DNA of 64,000 nt from contig OX424564.1 in assembly GCA_949152475.1 (NCBI GenBank), positions 1,116,001 to 1,180,000 on the forward strand, given 5' to 3'. This stretch comes from Terebella lapidaria. Taxonomy: Eukaryota; Annelida; Polychaeta; Terebellida; Terebellidae. Positions 23,860 through 36,425 of this stretch are shown here, one piece after another (position 1 is the first letter of the stretch; each line of letters opens with the position of its first letter). Made by a program: the position numbers and the translations under genes. The notes beneath the pieces were generated by a model that did no database searches, was not told the DNA's origin, and saw nothing but the letters and a program-made list of their open reading frames with translations.

Positions 23860-26270
23860 ACCACACGTGCGTCAGTCAGTGCGACAGCAACATTGCAGTG
23901 CATCTGCGGAATAGGTATTATCTGTCAGAATAAACCAGTGTGAATACACGAATACGATTTCATACCCGGTATATTTTACAAGCCGACCCCTTGATCACCC
24001 TAACTTTCTTCTTGACAGTTCAAGAAGGAAAACTGGTCAGGATTCTCGTCATTTCTATCAATTTATTGACCAGGAAATGACAAGTTGACAGCTTCAGGAC
24101 CACCGGGGCTATGGTGTCCGATGGCTCCTTTTTCAGTTCTCGCTACCTCGGGTTAAGGAATGCGATACACCGAAGGAACGATGTGATCAACAAAACTGCG
24201 ATGCAAAATATTTAGTGCCGTAAAAAACGTCAAGATTCTAAATCTATCTACAAAGCCATTGATCGATATCGTTGAGAGACTATTCGTATCATCATAATCT
24301 GTTATCTTTGGTATTTAAAGGAAATTGTCGACTTTTAAATGTCAAAAAATATACCAACAACTCGAGATGTGTTAATATTACTCCAGTACTTACTGGGTGC
24401 ATAGAGAGGTAGGCTACATATTGTGTATCAAATCACACTATTTTTCAAACATTTGACAATGGTGACAAGAAAAACTCCACACATCGATCAAATCCATGTT
24501 GGTGCTGAAGTTTATGACACCAACCTGGCAGTGCAACATCAACCTTTTATACTGGTGGATGCCTATGGCTCGCTATTCCTAGCAACAGTTGTATCGTCCA
24601 CAGTTTCTGGCTCCGTTTCTGTCTGAAAACAGCATTGGTGAGCCAAACGCCACATTTCTTTGCGAATTTTGCATAACAGAATCGAGTTCTGCAATTTAAA
24701 AAATTAAACGGTTGTACCTTACAAACTATTTTATTGCCAGAATTTTTTAACGATGGGTAAGGTCACACCAAACTGTAAATTTGGCCTATGGATTTTTGGT
24801 AAAAAATGGTTTATATGGAGATGTTTCAAAGAAATTTATATTTATGTTTTTTTTTATAATTTTATTGGTTTTTTTTTTAAATTTTACTTTTAAAACTACC
24901 GAACTCCATTCACCTTCCAATTGAAATCAGCTACACTATCACGCAAATAATACACATTATCATACATAATATAAATTGCAAAGCAGGAAACCATTCAATA
25001 TTCCAACTTATAATTATGTCAAGTATATCCAGTGTGTGTTGCTTATATCACCTGATGTACTGACCGTTTCTTCTTAATCTTATGTCTGCCTCAGGTTCAT
25101 TCCTCCTAGCACAATTTTGGACTGAAGACGCAAGACGATCATGGCATGACAATAGAAACACACATTTATAGTTTCTTGGCTCACAACCAGTCCAGTCCAG
25201 GTTATTCCAACACTGCACATGATCCATTGGTCAGATCAGCAGCCATCACATTCTCACGAAAGTTTAATGACATTTCACACCTGTGGATAATGCTTGAGAG
25301 GTGTAGAGCAATTTATTCCCACACACGAATTCGCGTAATATCCAAGCAAATACCCATAGAGCATCTGCTCTATGGAGTCTTGCATGACGAACGGCACATT
25401 GGGCAAATAAACATCTCCACACCATGGACTGTACTAAATTTTCCGATAACATTCAACACTTGCAAAATCTGACCTGATGCATTGTATTGATATAAACATC
25501 GTGGCAAATTGTATTGCGATCAATCGCTACGGCCCTGGAAATTGGTATGGACTAGAGCTCTGTGTGGACTTAACAAGGAGTCGACCCAGATAATCAAACA
25601 TACTTGAGGGAAATAAACGCAAGTTCATATCTGGAACAAATACATTGAATCGAAGCTAATCTATTATAGATCAACCTTTGACAGCGAAACAGTTGTGCAG
25701 AAGTATGCAGAAAATATGCCTACCAACCTGTGTGCTGCATGAAGGTTGCATCAGTTCCTTATCACCACTAGGTACCTGTTCATCTCACGAATTGTCTCCC
25801 CAGACGAGATCTTATGGGTATCTTGTCGTATTAGTGGTAATAACAAAGTCTTGTGGTATTAGTGGTAATAACTTAGAAAAATAGTCACTCAGGGTTTCAT
25901 TAAAATAATGCAAATGACGAAAAGGCTGATCTTGAACCGAATCAGTCTTTACATCATTTTACAGCAAATTGTTCCATCGTTAAAATGGCGACGGGCCGGA
26001 AAAGGGATTGAACTATGCCGGTATATGTTGTTACCATTGCTCTGCAGAAGTACGAAGCCGCAACGTTTACGGAAAAGGACAAAGAATGCCCACCGTCTCT
26101 GAATATCATGGAACTGAAAATGAAGAAGTGGTGTGTAGCGCTAATTCATGCCCAGATATTTAGGTTATATACACGTAAATGACAATAGAAGGTTCTGATC
26201 AATCGTTGCACGACCGAGGTATTGTTTTCACAATAGTTGTGCATCTTTCTACGGAAGACCGCTGGTGCCA

Positions 26271-27217
26271 GGTGTGAAAATATATTTGAGTGGCGGCGCC
26301 ACATAATTATCTGGCGGTCGCCACATAATTATCTGGGGGCCGCCGCTTAATTATCTGGCGGCCGCCACTTAATTATCTGGCGGCCGCCACTTAATTGGTG
26401 CTTTAACACAGCATTTTGGTCTATCCATAGAAATTCATTTTAAAATAAAATAAAATAAAATTTACATTTTATGTAAAATACATTATCGATATACTAAGTC
26501 GATATTATCAAGTTACTAACCCGGGATTAAAAAAAAATATTCTTCCCGCCGCCCCCCCCCCCCCCCCCCGCATTCGAAAACCAGCATCCCATAGGAGCGG
26601 CGCGCGTTTAACTTAGTCACGTGCAAAGTGACTCTGATCGGTCATGGCCGATCTATATTGTAACATATATGGTCCAAGAATGCCTCAATAAATTTAACGA
26701 ATAGATGTTTGGGGGATGAAATGTACATATTTTCATGTCATTGATTGGTATTATGGATCATAGGGCAACTTTCAATACATAAACCATAGGTGAAAAAAAA
26801 AAACAAAGAAAAACGGAACACACAATATCAATCAGATAATTTGACGAATATTTGTCACCACCATCGAATATGCACTGTTTTTATTTGTTCACATATCCCT
26901 TTAACTTATATATCGGTGGTAGCAACCATAATTGCAGGGGGCCCAGTTGCCATGGCCACAACAAATAACATGAATTCATTAATGATCCCAATATAATGCT
27001 AATTGTGAAAGTTAAGTTTTGTTAAATACTGCATATCAACAAACCCCCTCCCCCCTCCCCACAATACCCCATATAACATTGTCTCATTAAAACCAGTATT
27101 GTCATTAATACAGTATGTCACGATTTTTATTTGGATACTAGGGCCTAATTGCTATATGTATATTGCTTTACAAAAATCTCCTCATATTTCAAGCCATGGC
27201 CGCCAGATAAATATATT
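26271..27217. mobile_element. Foldback element with palindromic 22 bp array
   Basis: The left end (AGGTGTGAAAATATATTTGA) and right end (AAATATATTTTCACACCT) are inverted copies. The similarity continues outward (GCGGTCTTCCGTAGAAAGA against CGGGCTTCCGTATCTTT). Just inside the left end, 26290-26395 holds ~4.7 copies of a 22 bp unit built from TGGCGGCCGCCA and TTAATTA palindromes. A C20 run lies at ~26551-26570. No transposase frame. The 26106-26270 flank and 27218-28968 hold nothing recognised. Confidence 0.6.
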
Positions 27218-29492
27218 TTCACACCTTTCATTATCTGGCCTCAACGGGCTTCCGTATCTTTCCGTCTTTTGATAGCTGTAGATAAGTATTCGACCGGTCA
27301 AGAGGCGAATGCATCTTCATCATTAAGTTCTCAATTGAATAAAAGTAACGATTACGTTATGTCCACACCGCTCTGCCGAATGTGAGAATGATAAAGTTGA
27401 AGATTTCCTGGCCCAAACACTTGTTCGCTAGGCCACAAAGTAACAAACAACTTATGCCGAAAACATATAAAAAATGACAAATGTTTTTTGATTTCTCAAT
27501 CGTTTGCATATGTTCATTTAGACCCCACGTGCAGATATATCTGGTTTAAATTAACAAAGAGCTGATACTATTCTTTTATGATATATGATCTTCGTTAATA
27601 ATTCATCTTATGTATTGTAAAGATGTGATCTCGATTTTGTAGCTTGCCAAGCCAAATATCTACATGGGTGTGTTTCTTGAGAAATGGAGAAATGTTAGGC
27701 TATCAGTCCATAATCTCAACCTGTCATAGAGTATGGAGACATTGAAAGTGTACTTCTTGTATTTCGTATATCAGCTTAGTGCCTAGTAGACTTCAACCCA
27801 AATTTTATATTTTATACTTTATTGGTATGAGTATGCGCATACAAAAATGATGTCACAATATGAATGTTTGTCCACATTGTCCATTGGAAATGAATAAATA
27901 TTATATATATATAAAAAAAATACCTACATGGGAGTTGATAAGCAAGCTTAGTATATGAATGATCCATAATTTAACTGTTCCAGTCACTGTGTGGAACCTG
28001 ATAAAAATATCAAATGGCGACATAAACAGTTCATAATTTAATTCCAAGATTAGGCGACTAAACCATATATTCACATATTCTGATAAATGAAGGAATTACC
28101 TCACTATATGATCTGGTCTGATACAGAGTCTATATAGTGAGGAAATTCTGCCAAACAATTTTTCTCTTCTTCATAACTCTAACGTTGGGTAATTCAACTG
28201 GTTCGCACGATAGATGGTTATTCGATGGACGATAGAAGATATTTGTAGATTGTGTAGTGATTCCAACCTCATTTGTTTCGCACTTATTGCGGTATCTTAG
28301 AAGACAGACACCAAAAAAAAACAAAAACAGTGTTTGTATTTAATTCACATCCATCACAAAACGTCATATAGACCATTCACTTCGTAGGCTATTACAAGAG
28401 TAATACTATGAGAGACAAGATTATATCACTGTTATCGAAAATATTTTAGCACTGATATCCTGACTAGTATCATTCCAGAGTCAGACAGCCCTGGTGTGGT
28501 GGTGATGGTGGCCGTACGATCTTGACAACGCATCCTAGTTAATCCCGAAATCGTTCCATCTTGTTGTTTTGGTTGTGATTGGCCGCAACGTTTTATACAC
28601 GGTATAGCTTTTTAAAAATATTGAAAACTGAAAACACATACATTCATTCATAGATAACATTTAGCACATACTTTCAAACGGTACCTGTTTTTTGCTGTAA
28701 AGCACAAAATAGATATATTCATTTAAAGAGTAATTTCCCCCAAGATTTTTCGTATTCATATTTATGTAATAACATTTCATCCCTAATTTCCCTCTCTTGA
28801 CCAGACTGTTTATTCTTTACAATACAATATTTGGCAATTAGTAACATCGTTTGTGAAGTAACCCAGGAGGACAACCTTTGGTTCTAACCTGTATACTGTC
28901 CCCAGAATAAGTGTCAAGAGGGAGAAAAAAAGTCGAAATATCGCTAACTACATATATATTATTCCTTCAGGAGTGAAATTCATAGACATTTTATCAGGTG
29001 TACACAGAAATCGTATAATCTTTTACTGACAAAAAATACCCAACTACCCAACCCCAAGATTGATTACCATTTCAAGAGATCGAACTGGATCCATCTTCAC
29101 CTGAGATCGGCCAGGTCTCAGCATTGATAGGTTTCGTGCGTCCGGAGATCAGGAGGTTTGTTGTCAAGCTCACCACATTCGAGTAAATCAGACAAGTCGG
29201 TATTCACTTTGAAACTAATGTAGCATTCGACACGGTTTTCTGAGAACCTAATTTGTCGTGACAATAAAAGTCAATATTGCTGGGAAAACTTGTCTACATA
29301 AAATGGTGATGTTCATAACAATTTCTTACATGACGATAACGGCACGTTTCCTTATTGTAATCGTACCGGAAGAAGCTGAATTTATTGACTGGAGGCCAAA
29401 ATTAGTCTGACTGACACGTGATTTTCTTTATCACATAATTATGTGGTGTGTTTTGCACTCGTCCTGTATACCATCCATTGATTCCACGTCTA

Positions 29493-29796
29493 TCAACTCA
29501 GTAGCATTCTGGCTTGTGATTAGGTACTTATGTACTTGTCATATATCTGTTCCATGGGGTTTGTATAGGATTTCTAAATTATTTTCGTAGGTTGTTGGGC
29601 AGTTGTATACTAATTCCATCAGATGTACAGTAGAAACAACAACATTTATCACACTGTCTGCCCCTGATGACGCCAGTCTGTGTTTGGATAAACCATATGG
29701 TCGGGCTTTGTTTCTATTGCAAAATGTTGTAGTTCACGTTTGTTATTGGCATCATCAAAATCTGCCTGTATTCGTGGCAATAGATTGATACCTACA
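29493..29796 (+). repeat. Rep360 copy adjoining a Penelope-like tip
   Basis: Starts at ATCAACTCAGTAGCATTCTGG directly after TTGATTCCACGTCTAT, the terminal string of the Penelope-like tails, and ends at ATAGATTGATACCTAC. The direct junction could mean the repeat was copied together with, or inserted into, such a tail. Confidence 0.75.
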
Positions 29797-29982
29797 TTGT
29801 ACACACTCGGGGACCAATCTCTCCTCAATCCAACAATTTTTGGTCAGAACATTTCATCGAAAGCGCTTGGTACTTGGTGGTAATAGATTGATAATTGTTA
29901 AAGGAAAATCTGGAATTTAATCAATTGCTGTGTCGGTTTTTATCAAGGAGTTGAGGGAAAAGTTGATGAATGTCAATGGTCA

Positions 29983-30330
29983 TATATATACATGAGTATT
30001 CATTGTGTCGCAATGATGTTTTACAGAGACAGAACATGGGCTGGAATGTAAAAAACATAAACATTTGTTATATATATACATGAGTATTCATTGTGTCGCA
30101 ATGATGTTTTACAGAGACAGAACATGGGCTGGAGTGTAAAAAACATAAACATTTGTTATATATATACATGAGTATTCATTGTGTCGCAGTGATGTTTTAC
30201 AGAGACAGAACATGGGCTGGAGTGTAAAAAACATAAACATTTGTTATATATATACATGAGTATTCATTGTGTCGCAATGATGTTTTACAGAGACAGAACA
30301 TGGGCTGGAGTGAAAACATAAACATTTGTT
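29983..30330 (+). repeat. 88 bp minisatellite, four copies
   Basis: CATGAGTATTCATTGTGTCG recurs at 29991, 30079, 30167 and 30255, exactly 88 bp apart, with only one or two substitutions per copy. The high uniformity implies recent expansion. The last copy lacks a few bases near its end. Confidence 0.95.
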
Positions 30331-31640
30331 CTCATGTGGGAACTGGCCCTGTATCAGCGAGGAGCACACTAAAGTAATAGACTGCGCCGTATTGCATAGT
30401 TTCTCAGCACCATTTGCACCTGGTTCTAGTTAAATAAACATAATTAATAACTACCATTTCAATACGGAGTTACCAGACCCAAATGAAGATGTTGACATTA
30501 AAAAAAATTGATATTTCAGTTTTGGTATTAAAGTTTGGCTCTGTCGGACGCCTGGGGAGTGATCATATGTGACGAGATTGTGTTTTTTTTATTCTTCTAC
30601 TACAGCAGTGTGTGACACTACACAATTACACAATTTTTGATTGAAGACATCAGACTATCACCGCTTGACAATGGGAAAACATCATTTCTGCTTTCTTGCA
30701 TCACAGAAAGCCCAGTCCAGCTTTATCAAGTGCCCGCATGGTTTATTGGCAATATTTGCAAACATCACGAAAGTGTAATGACATTGGGCACCTGCCGATA
30801 ATGTCCGGGAGGTGTAGAACAATTTATGCCCCCACACGAACTCTGGTAATATCTATGCAAATATCCTTGTCCTGCCGGGGTCAGCCTGGAGTCTTACTTG
30901 ACAACACATGGTGCAAATAAAACATCACCACACCATCAACCGTACTCAATTTTCAGATAAAAATTATCACTCGTACTGCGGCAAACAAGCAATATAAAAT
31001 GGAATGTAAATTGTCAGCCAAGAGTTGAACCAACTAATCAAACATATAATATTTCGTTCATTCTTAAAATGGACAGGGCCAACTCCAGTACCTGCTGGTA
31101 TGAATCGTTACTTCTCTCACTCATGCAGAAATACAGAAAGCAGCCACATCCGTGGAATAAAATAAAGTGTCCACGTTCTCTGCAATTCTATGCCCAGACA
31201 CCTAGGTAACGCACATGCAAATGTCCGCAATAGACTGTGCTGAGAAATCGTTCGGATCGTCAAAGTCTGGTCTTTTCATTAGTCATTACTTTCCCTCGGG
31301 AATTGTGGTCTTTTCGTGGTGACAGCTTCATGGTGATGTGGTAATTACTTGCTGCTATTTGTTCCTCGCATATCCCAGTATTTATAGACCAACCCTTACA
31401 GAACACAAACGTATCTTCATCACATTTGACAAATTTATTGTCTGGGCTTCGCCCGGAGATACTATATTTGTACTAATTTTAACTGGTTCGTTCGCGAGGT
31501 CTCTGCGGGCGCTATTGTGTGGGCTACGGTCGTATACTAGTAGGCATATTCTGTGAACTATAGATCTAGTTTACAATATTTTGCATCAGACACCAGGGGG
31601 CGCCTGCATCATGCGATGGCGGTAGCAAATGTTTGTAATC

Positions 31641-33342
31641 TACGGTGGCTTATTTCTGCCAAAATTAGATTAATTTTGTTTTAAAAAAAATCAGATATAA
31701 ATATTTTAATTAAACACGGAGCAAATGTTTCCTTCGCGAAGCAAACATTTTCTTCACGAAGCAAATAGTTTCCTTCGCAAAGCAAACGTTTCCTACACAA
31801 AGTAAATAGTTTCCTACGCGGAGTAAATGTTTCCTTCATGAAGCAAGCGTTTTCTTCACGAAGTAAATAGTTTGCTTTGCAAAACAAGTGATTCCTTCGC
31901 GAAGCAAACGTTTTCTTCACGAAGCAAATAGTTTGCTTTGCAAAGCAAATGTTTCCTTCGAAGGCCAAACGTTTCCTTCACGAAGCAAATAGTTTGCTTT
32001 GCATAGCGAATGTTTCCTTTGCGAAGCAAACGTTTTCTTCACGAAGCAAATAGTTTGTTTTGCATACCAAATGTTTCCTTCACGAAGCAAACATTTCCTG
32101 CACGTAGGAAATAGTTTCCTACGAGGAGCAAATGTTTCCTTCACGAAGCAAACATTCCTACACGAAGTAAATAGTTTCCTATGAGGAGCAAATGTTTCCT
32201 ACGCGAAGCAAACATTTCCTACACGAAGTAATTAGTTTCCTACGAGGAGCAAATGTTTCCTTCACGGAGCAAACGTTTTCTTCATGAAGAAAACGTTTGC
32301 TTCGCAAAGTAAACATTTGCTTTGTAAAGCAAACTATTTACTTCGTGAAGAAAGCCTTTGCTTTGTGAAGGAAACATTTGCTCCACGTAGGAAACTATTT
32401 ACTTCGTGTAGGAAATGTTTGCTTCGCGAAGCAAACGTTTTCTTCACGACGCAAATAGTTCGCTTTGCATAGCAAATGTTTCTTTTGCGAAGCAAACGTT
32501 TGCTTCACGAAGCAAATAGTTTGCTTTGCGTAGCAAATGTTTGCTACACGAAGCAAACTTTTCCTACACGAAGTAAATAGTTTCTTGTGCGGAGCAAATG
32601 TTTCCTTCACAAGCAAACGTTTCCTACGCGAAGCAAATAGTTTCCTACATGGAGCAAATGTTTCCTTCCTGAAGCAGACGTTTTCTTCACGAAGCAAATA
32701 GTTTGCTTTGCGTAGCAATTGTTTCCTTCGAGAAGGAAACGTTTCCTACACGAAGTAAATAGGCCCTACTTTGCTTTGCGTAGCAAATGTTTCTTCCATG
32801 AAGCAAACGTTTTCTACACAAAGCAAATAGTATACTACGTGGAGCAAATGTTTCCTTCGCGTAGCGAACGTTTTCTACATGAAGCAAATGGTTTTCTCCA
32901 CGAAGGAAATGTTTCCTTCGCGAAGCAAACGTTTCCTACACAAAGCAAATAGTTTACCATGTGGAGCAAAGGTTTCCTTCACTAGCAAACATTTTCTACA
33001 CGAAGCAAATGGTTTGCTCCACGAAGGAAATGTTTCCTTTGCGAAGCAAATGTTTTCCTCACGAAGCAAATGATTTGTTTCGTGTAGAAACGTTTGCTTC
33101 GCGTAGGAAACATTTGCTATGCAAAGCAAACTATTTGCTTCATGGAGAAAACGTTTGCTTCGCGAAGGAAACATTTGCTTTGCAAAGCAAACTATTTAGT
33201 TTGTGAAGAAAACGTTTGCTTCGTGAAGGAAACATTTGCTCCGCGTAGGAAATTATTTACTTCGTGTGTAATTAAAATATTTATATCTGAAATTTTTTTT
33301 CACAGAAATTTATCTAATTGTGGCAGAAAATAAGCCACCGTA
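31641..33342. mobile_element. 1.7 kb foldback transposon filled with palindromic satellite
   Basis: Inverted ends of ~75 bp begin TACGGTGGCTTATTT at the left and end AAATAAGCCACCGTA-like at the right (about 88% alike, extending to CAGATATAAATATTTTAATTA). They are flanked by identical 6 bp repeats GTAATC at 31635-31640 and 33343-33348. The interior (~31715-33270) is entirely a degenerate array of ~75 units of 20-21 bp, each itself an inverted repeat of the type GAAGCAAA-YR-TTTKCTTC. Long frames on both strands (repeating motifs such as KETFAPRRKLF) are artefacts of the unit. No transposase. A superfamily cannot be assigned; a 6 bp duplication fits few plain DNA transposons (Dada-type uses 6-7 bp). 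Confidence 0.85.
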
Positions 33343-33720
33343 GTAATCCGTGTGTCTGTCAAATGCCAATCAATTTTTGCCCGAGCTGTTCTCATAGCTA
33401 ATAAATCTAAGAGCAACATCAACGAAAATCTGGTTTGGGAATGAAGGGCCGAAAAATAAATATACAGTTGTACAGCAATTTTGGGTATCATTAGCTCTCA
33501 AGGGAATCCCTTCAGGGGCGCGACTTGGGTGGATGTGTTGTCGGCATTTGAGCCGCTGCCATGGAAACGCATGCAAACATGCTGTATGTAATAAACACCT
33601 CATTTCTGCAAAACAATGTCTGAATCAGTGCATATAATTGCGGTGAGCGAGTTCGTCACCTTATTGGGTAATGGCACGTCCACCAGTGTTCAGTTAGGGA
33701 TTATTTGGTAACAAAACAAT

Positions 33721-34777
33721 ATACCTTTACATTGGCGATAGTTTGGTGTGGCTGTAAATATTGGAATGCATGTCACATAAAACAGATATGTGGCTTCCCT
33801 ACAGAAACGTTGAATACTATTTGGATGTATATTTCACCACATTTATATCACAAGTCAGGATGCTAGAAAACAGATCTGTTTATGTATTATACTATGATCT
33901 CGATGGTTTATGGATCCAATCCGAAAACAACAATCTCCACAAAATGAAAAAAAAAAACCCACTCGATTCTGGTGTCACCTTCAGCAATAATCGACCTGTA
34001 ACTAGCGAGGCTTTAACCCATTTGTCCCAATTTGCGAAGATCCGCAATGAAACCACGGACAAACTCTGCACGGAACAAAACAGTAAGTGTCACGATAACA
34101 AACACATCAAAGTGTCTTAGCGCAGATGTAAACAAATCGTTCACATCATGCGTTTTTTCGGTATGTTCTAACTCCACTGCCGGGTCATACGGACGTGTTT
34201 TGGCGGTTATAACGATGCTATATCATGCAATATATGATAGCCAATTGATTTATAACGAATATAGAAACCGATTATTCCACTTTCTCACCATTCGTTGACG
34301 CCATTTCCACTCGTCCTCAGTATTAGATACAGAACCGATAATCACCATAAAACACAAAACCTCTGAAATCCTTAATAGCCTCTAAATTTTCACTTGATTG
34401 TAATGCACATTTTGAGCAGGTACAGATATGGTACATTATATTCGTCGGCTGTAACAGCGTGTGGCATTCAGCAGTTAAACTACCCAGACGGGAACAGTTT
34501 ATGTATATTTGCATATATATTACAACGGTATCTGGGCATAAATTGTGATCCAACCCACAGTCTTTCAGAGCAGGGTGATGAGGGGATGTGATGTTTGCTA
34601 ACGTGGCCAGTGGATCTCCCTGTTGCATTCGAAATATAGTAACAGAAACATTTTCCAAGACGCAGATAACGTGACAATATTATTTTAAAACATTTGTATG
34701 ATTCACTCATTTTCAGAAATCAATATAAACTAATACATATTATTAAGAACAGGACACGACATGTTTGTATGTTCATT
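33721..34777. other. Gene-free stretch with unassigned frames
   Basis: A 119-codon plus-strand frame (33761-34120), an 88-codon frame overlapping it and a 111-codon minus-strand frame (34323-34658) show no recognisable domain or splice pattern. None is offered as a gene. Confidence 0.35.
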
Positions 34778-36305
34778 ACTTGCCGGAATCTAAAGATTTC
34801 GGCAAGTATGTTGGTTCGTTCGTGGATTTGTTACTTGCCGGATTCCATCAAGTATGTTCATCGGTTTGTGGATGTGTTTGTGTGTTTGTTCGCACTCTAG
34901 CGTCCACAGTTCTTACCTAATTTCCTCCAAATTTCGTGTACATATTCTCTAGTATACCGCGCAGAAAACGTCCTATTTTGGTGAAGCTGGGTCAAAGGTC
35001 AAGGTCACGCAAAACGTCTAAAACACATAAGTGCTCATAACTTCAGTTCTAATCGTCGTAGAGACTTCAAATCAAGTGCATATTGTAGATATACTCGAGT
35101 TCTATCTTTTGTGACCTTGACCTTGAGAAGTTCGCCCGAGGTCGAATATTTGACCTTGGAGGTCACCTCGTCCGATTTTCGATCTGATGCTTGGAAACGA
35201 TGTGGGACCGTTCCCTTATGGTCAATATCAATTTTTAGCGCGATTGGTCAATCCGTTATGACGTAATTGACGTTTCTATGGCAACGAAATCGGTCCCATT
35301 ATAAGCGAAATTGCATGTTTCAAGTTGTCCATGCTGATAAAAGCGTCAATAATGTGCGTAAAAATCTAATGATACACCTGTTTATAGCCGAGGATAAGTT
35401 CTTTTGTTCCAGAAAATTTCAAGGTCAAAGGTCGAAAGTCAAGGTCAATGTTGACCTGCAAGTGAAAACCGTGTAGGTCACTATATCTCAGGAAGTAAGC
35501 AAGATAGAGACACGAAAGTAAATCCACAGTATTACACTCACTTAGCCTCACAACTTTTGTATTTACACCTAAGGCGTATAACCGATAGCCTTTGCAAGCG
35601 CCTGAGGTCGAATAGACGTGGAATCAATACCCAGTATTAAGTATTCCGAGCAAACAAAACAGGGTCCGTTATCCAATCTCATAGTCCGGGGACAGAAAGT
35701 CATATCAGGCATACGAAGTGAGAGAAAACAAAAATGACAGGGAAACTCATGAACCCCCGTAAATGGCCATTAGGAGGTGAAATCAGGTGTTCCGGAAAGA
35801 GTGAGCATTTCCTGCCCCACTAGTTGACCTCAAAAATGACCTTGACCTTTTGCAAAAATATCGAGTAGTAGCTCGTTTGAAAGGTCTTCGAGAGTACTTT
35901 CCAAATATGTTGTCATTTTTGGAATCGGACGTCAATTGAGATCATAAAGACGTCAAGCGTGATTTCAGACTGACATTTAGGCCTTTGGAGTGTCAGATAT
36001 GCAAAGTTATTACATTTGCTGCATATCTAGCATATGCAAACGATGTGGAGTCGTCCTGTGATGGTCTCTATCAATTTTCAGCACAATCGATATATCCACT
36101 TTGACGTAATTGACGTTTTTGTGGCAACAAATATGTAAATTTCAAAGGAAACTCATCATTTGAAAATATTATGATCTTGTCCGGTTATAATATAACATAT
36201 ATAAACACGATTTATCATGCATATTTAAAAACTCCATTCACAGTAAGCTTGCAGTATAGAATTGACGACAAATGACGTCATAATTGCGTACTTATTCCGG
36301 CAAGT
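34778..36305. mobile_element. Element with ACTTGCCGGAAT inverted ends
   Basis: ACTTGCCGGAAT at the left is mirrored by ATTCCGGCAAGT at the right, with a second CGGCAAGT just inside the left end. The interior is rich in TGACCTTGACCTT-like strings and their complements (34990, 35110, 35420, 35840) and holds no gene. A Penelope-like tail is nested at 35610-35825. No target duplication is evident, so the boundaries rest on the inverted ends alone. Confidence 0.5.
35610..35825 (-). mobile_element. Penelope-like 3' tail nested in another element
   Basis: Minus-strand copy of the ~215 bp untranslated tail, from CTAGTGGGGCAGGAAATG to GATTCCACGTCTATTC, nearly identical to 57705-57915. It lacks reverse-transcriptase residues. 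Its similarity to the 2490 and 57.7 kb copies suggests relatively recent insertion. Confidence 0.8.
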
Positions 36306-36425
36306 GTGTGGCCTATGGCCTCTCGTTTTATTGTTAAAGTGTTTGTGTTCAGTCTACACATGTTCTCTGTGATTCTACAATATGTTACACATTGGTTGTG
36401 AGTTCATAGTCACACAAGTTACAGT

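Larger units (their letters stand above)
22026..28968 (+). repeat. Unit 3 of the segmental array (degenerate)
   Basis: R1 lies at 22557-22710, preceded by a TTTTGTCAGGTGTACA block shared with 28990. The block matching 12540-12800 lies at 25190-25450, and that matching 31050-31200 at 25905-26105. The rest is too diverged to align by eye. A GC-richer patch at 23560-23790 is open in three frames and is listed separately. 24640-25060 is T-rich and repeats nothing else. Confidence 0.6.
28970..33720 (+). repeat. Unit 4 of the segmental array (with large insertions)
   Basis: R1 is at 29080-29235 (TCTTCACCTGA, GATCAGGAGGT), a later block at 30700-30960 matches 25195-25445, and 31040-31370 matches 7570-7860. 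The terminal block GAGCGAG.TCGTCA..TTATTG with GGTAACAAAACAA at 33645-33720 matches 15005-15085. Rep360, an 88 bp minisatellite and a 1.7 kb foldback have been inserted in it. Confidence 0.6.

Noticed and set aside
26271-26400. CRISPR-like array (22 bp units)
   Set aside because: The units abut without unique spacers, and the setting is clearly eukaryotic.
29603-29788. 60-codon Rep360 frame as a real gene
   Set aside because: It lies inside a mobile repeat, starts vary between copies, and no domain is recognised. Kept as an observation, not annotated as a gene.
31681-33333. Several 60-107 codon frames with repeating KETFAPRRKLF/CFAKQTF motifs on both strands
   Set aside because: They arise in every frame of a palindromic 20 bp satellite; no start context, domain or splice structure supports them.
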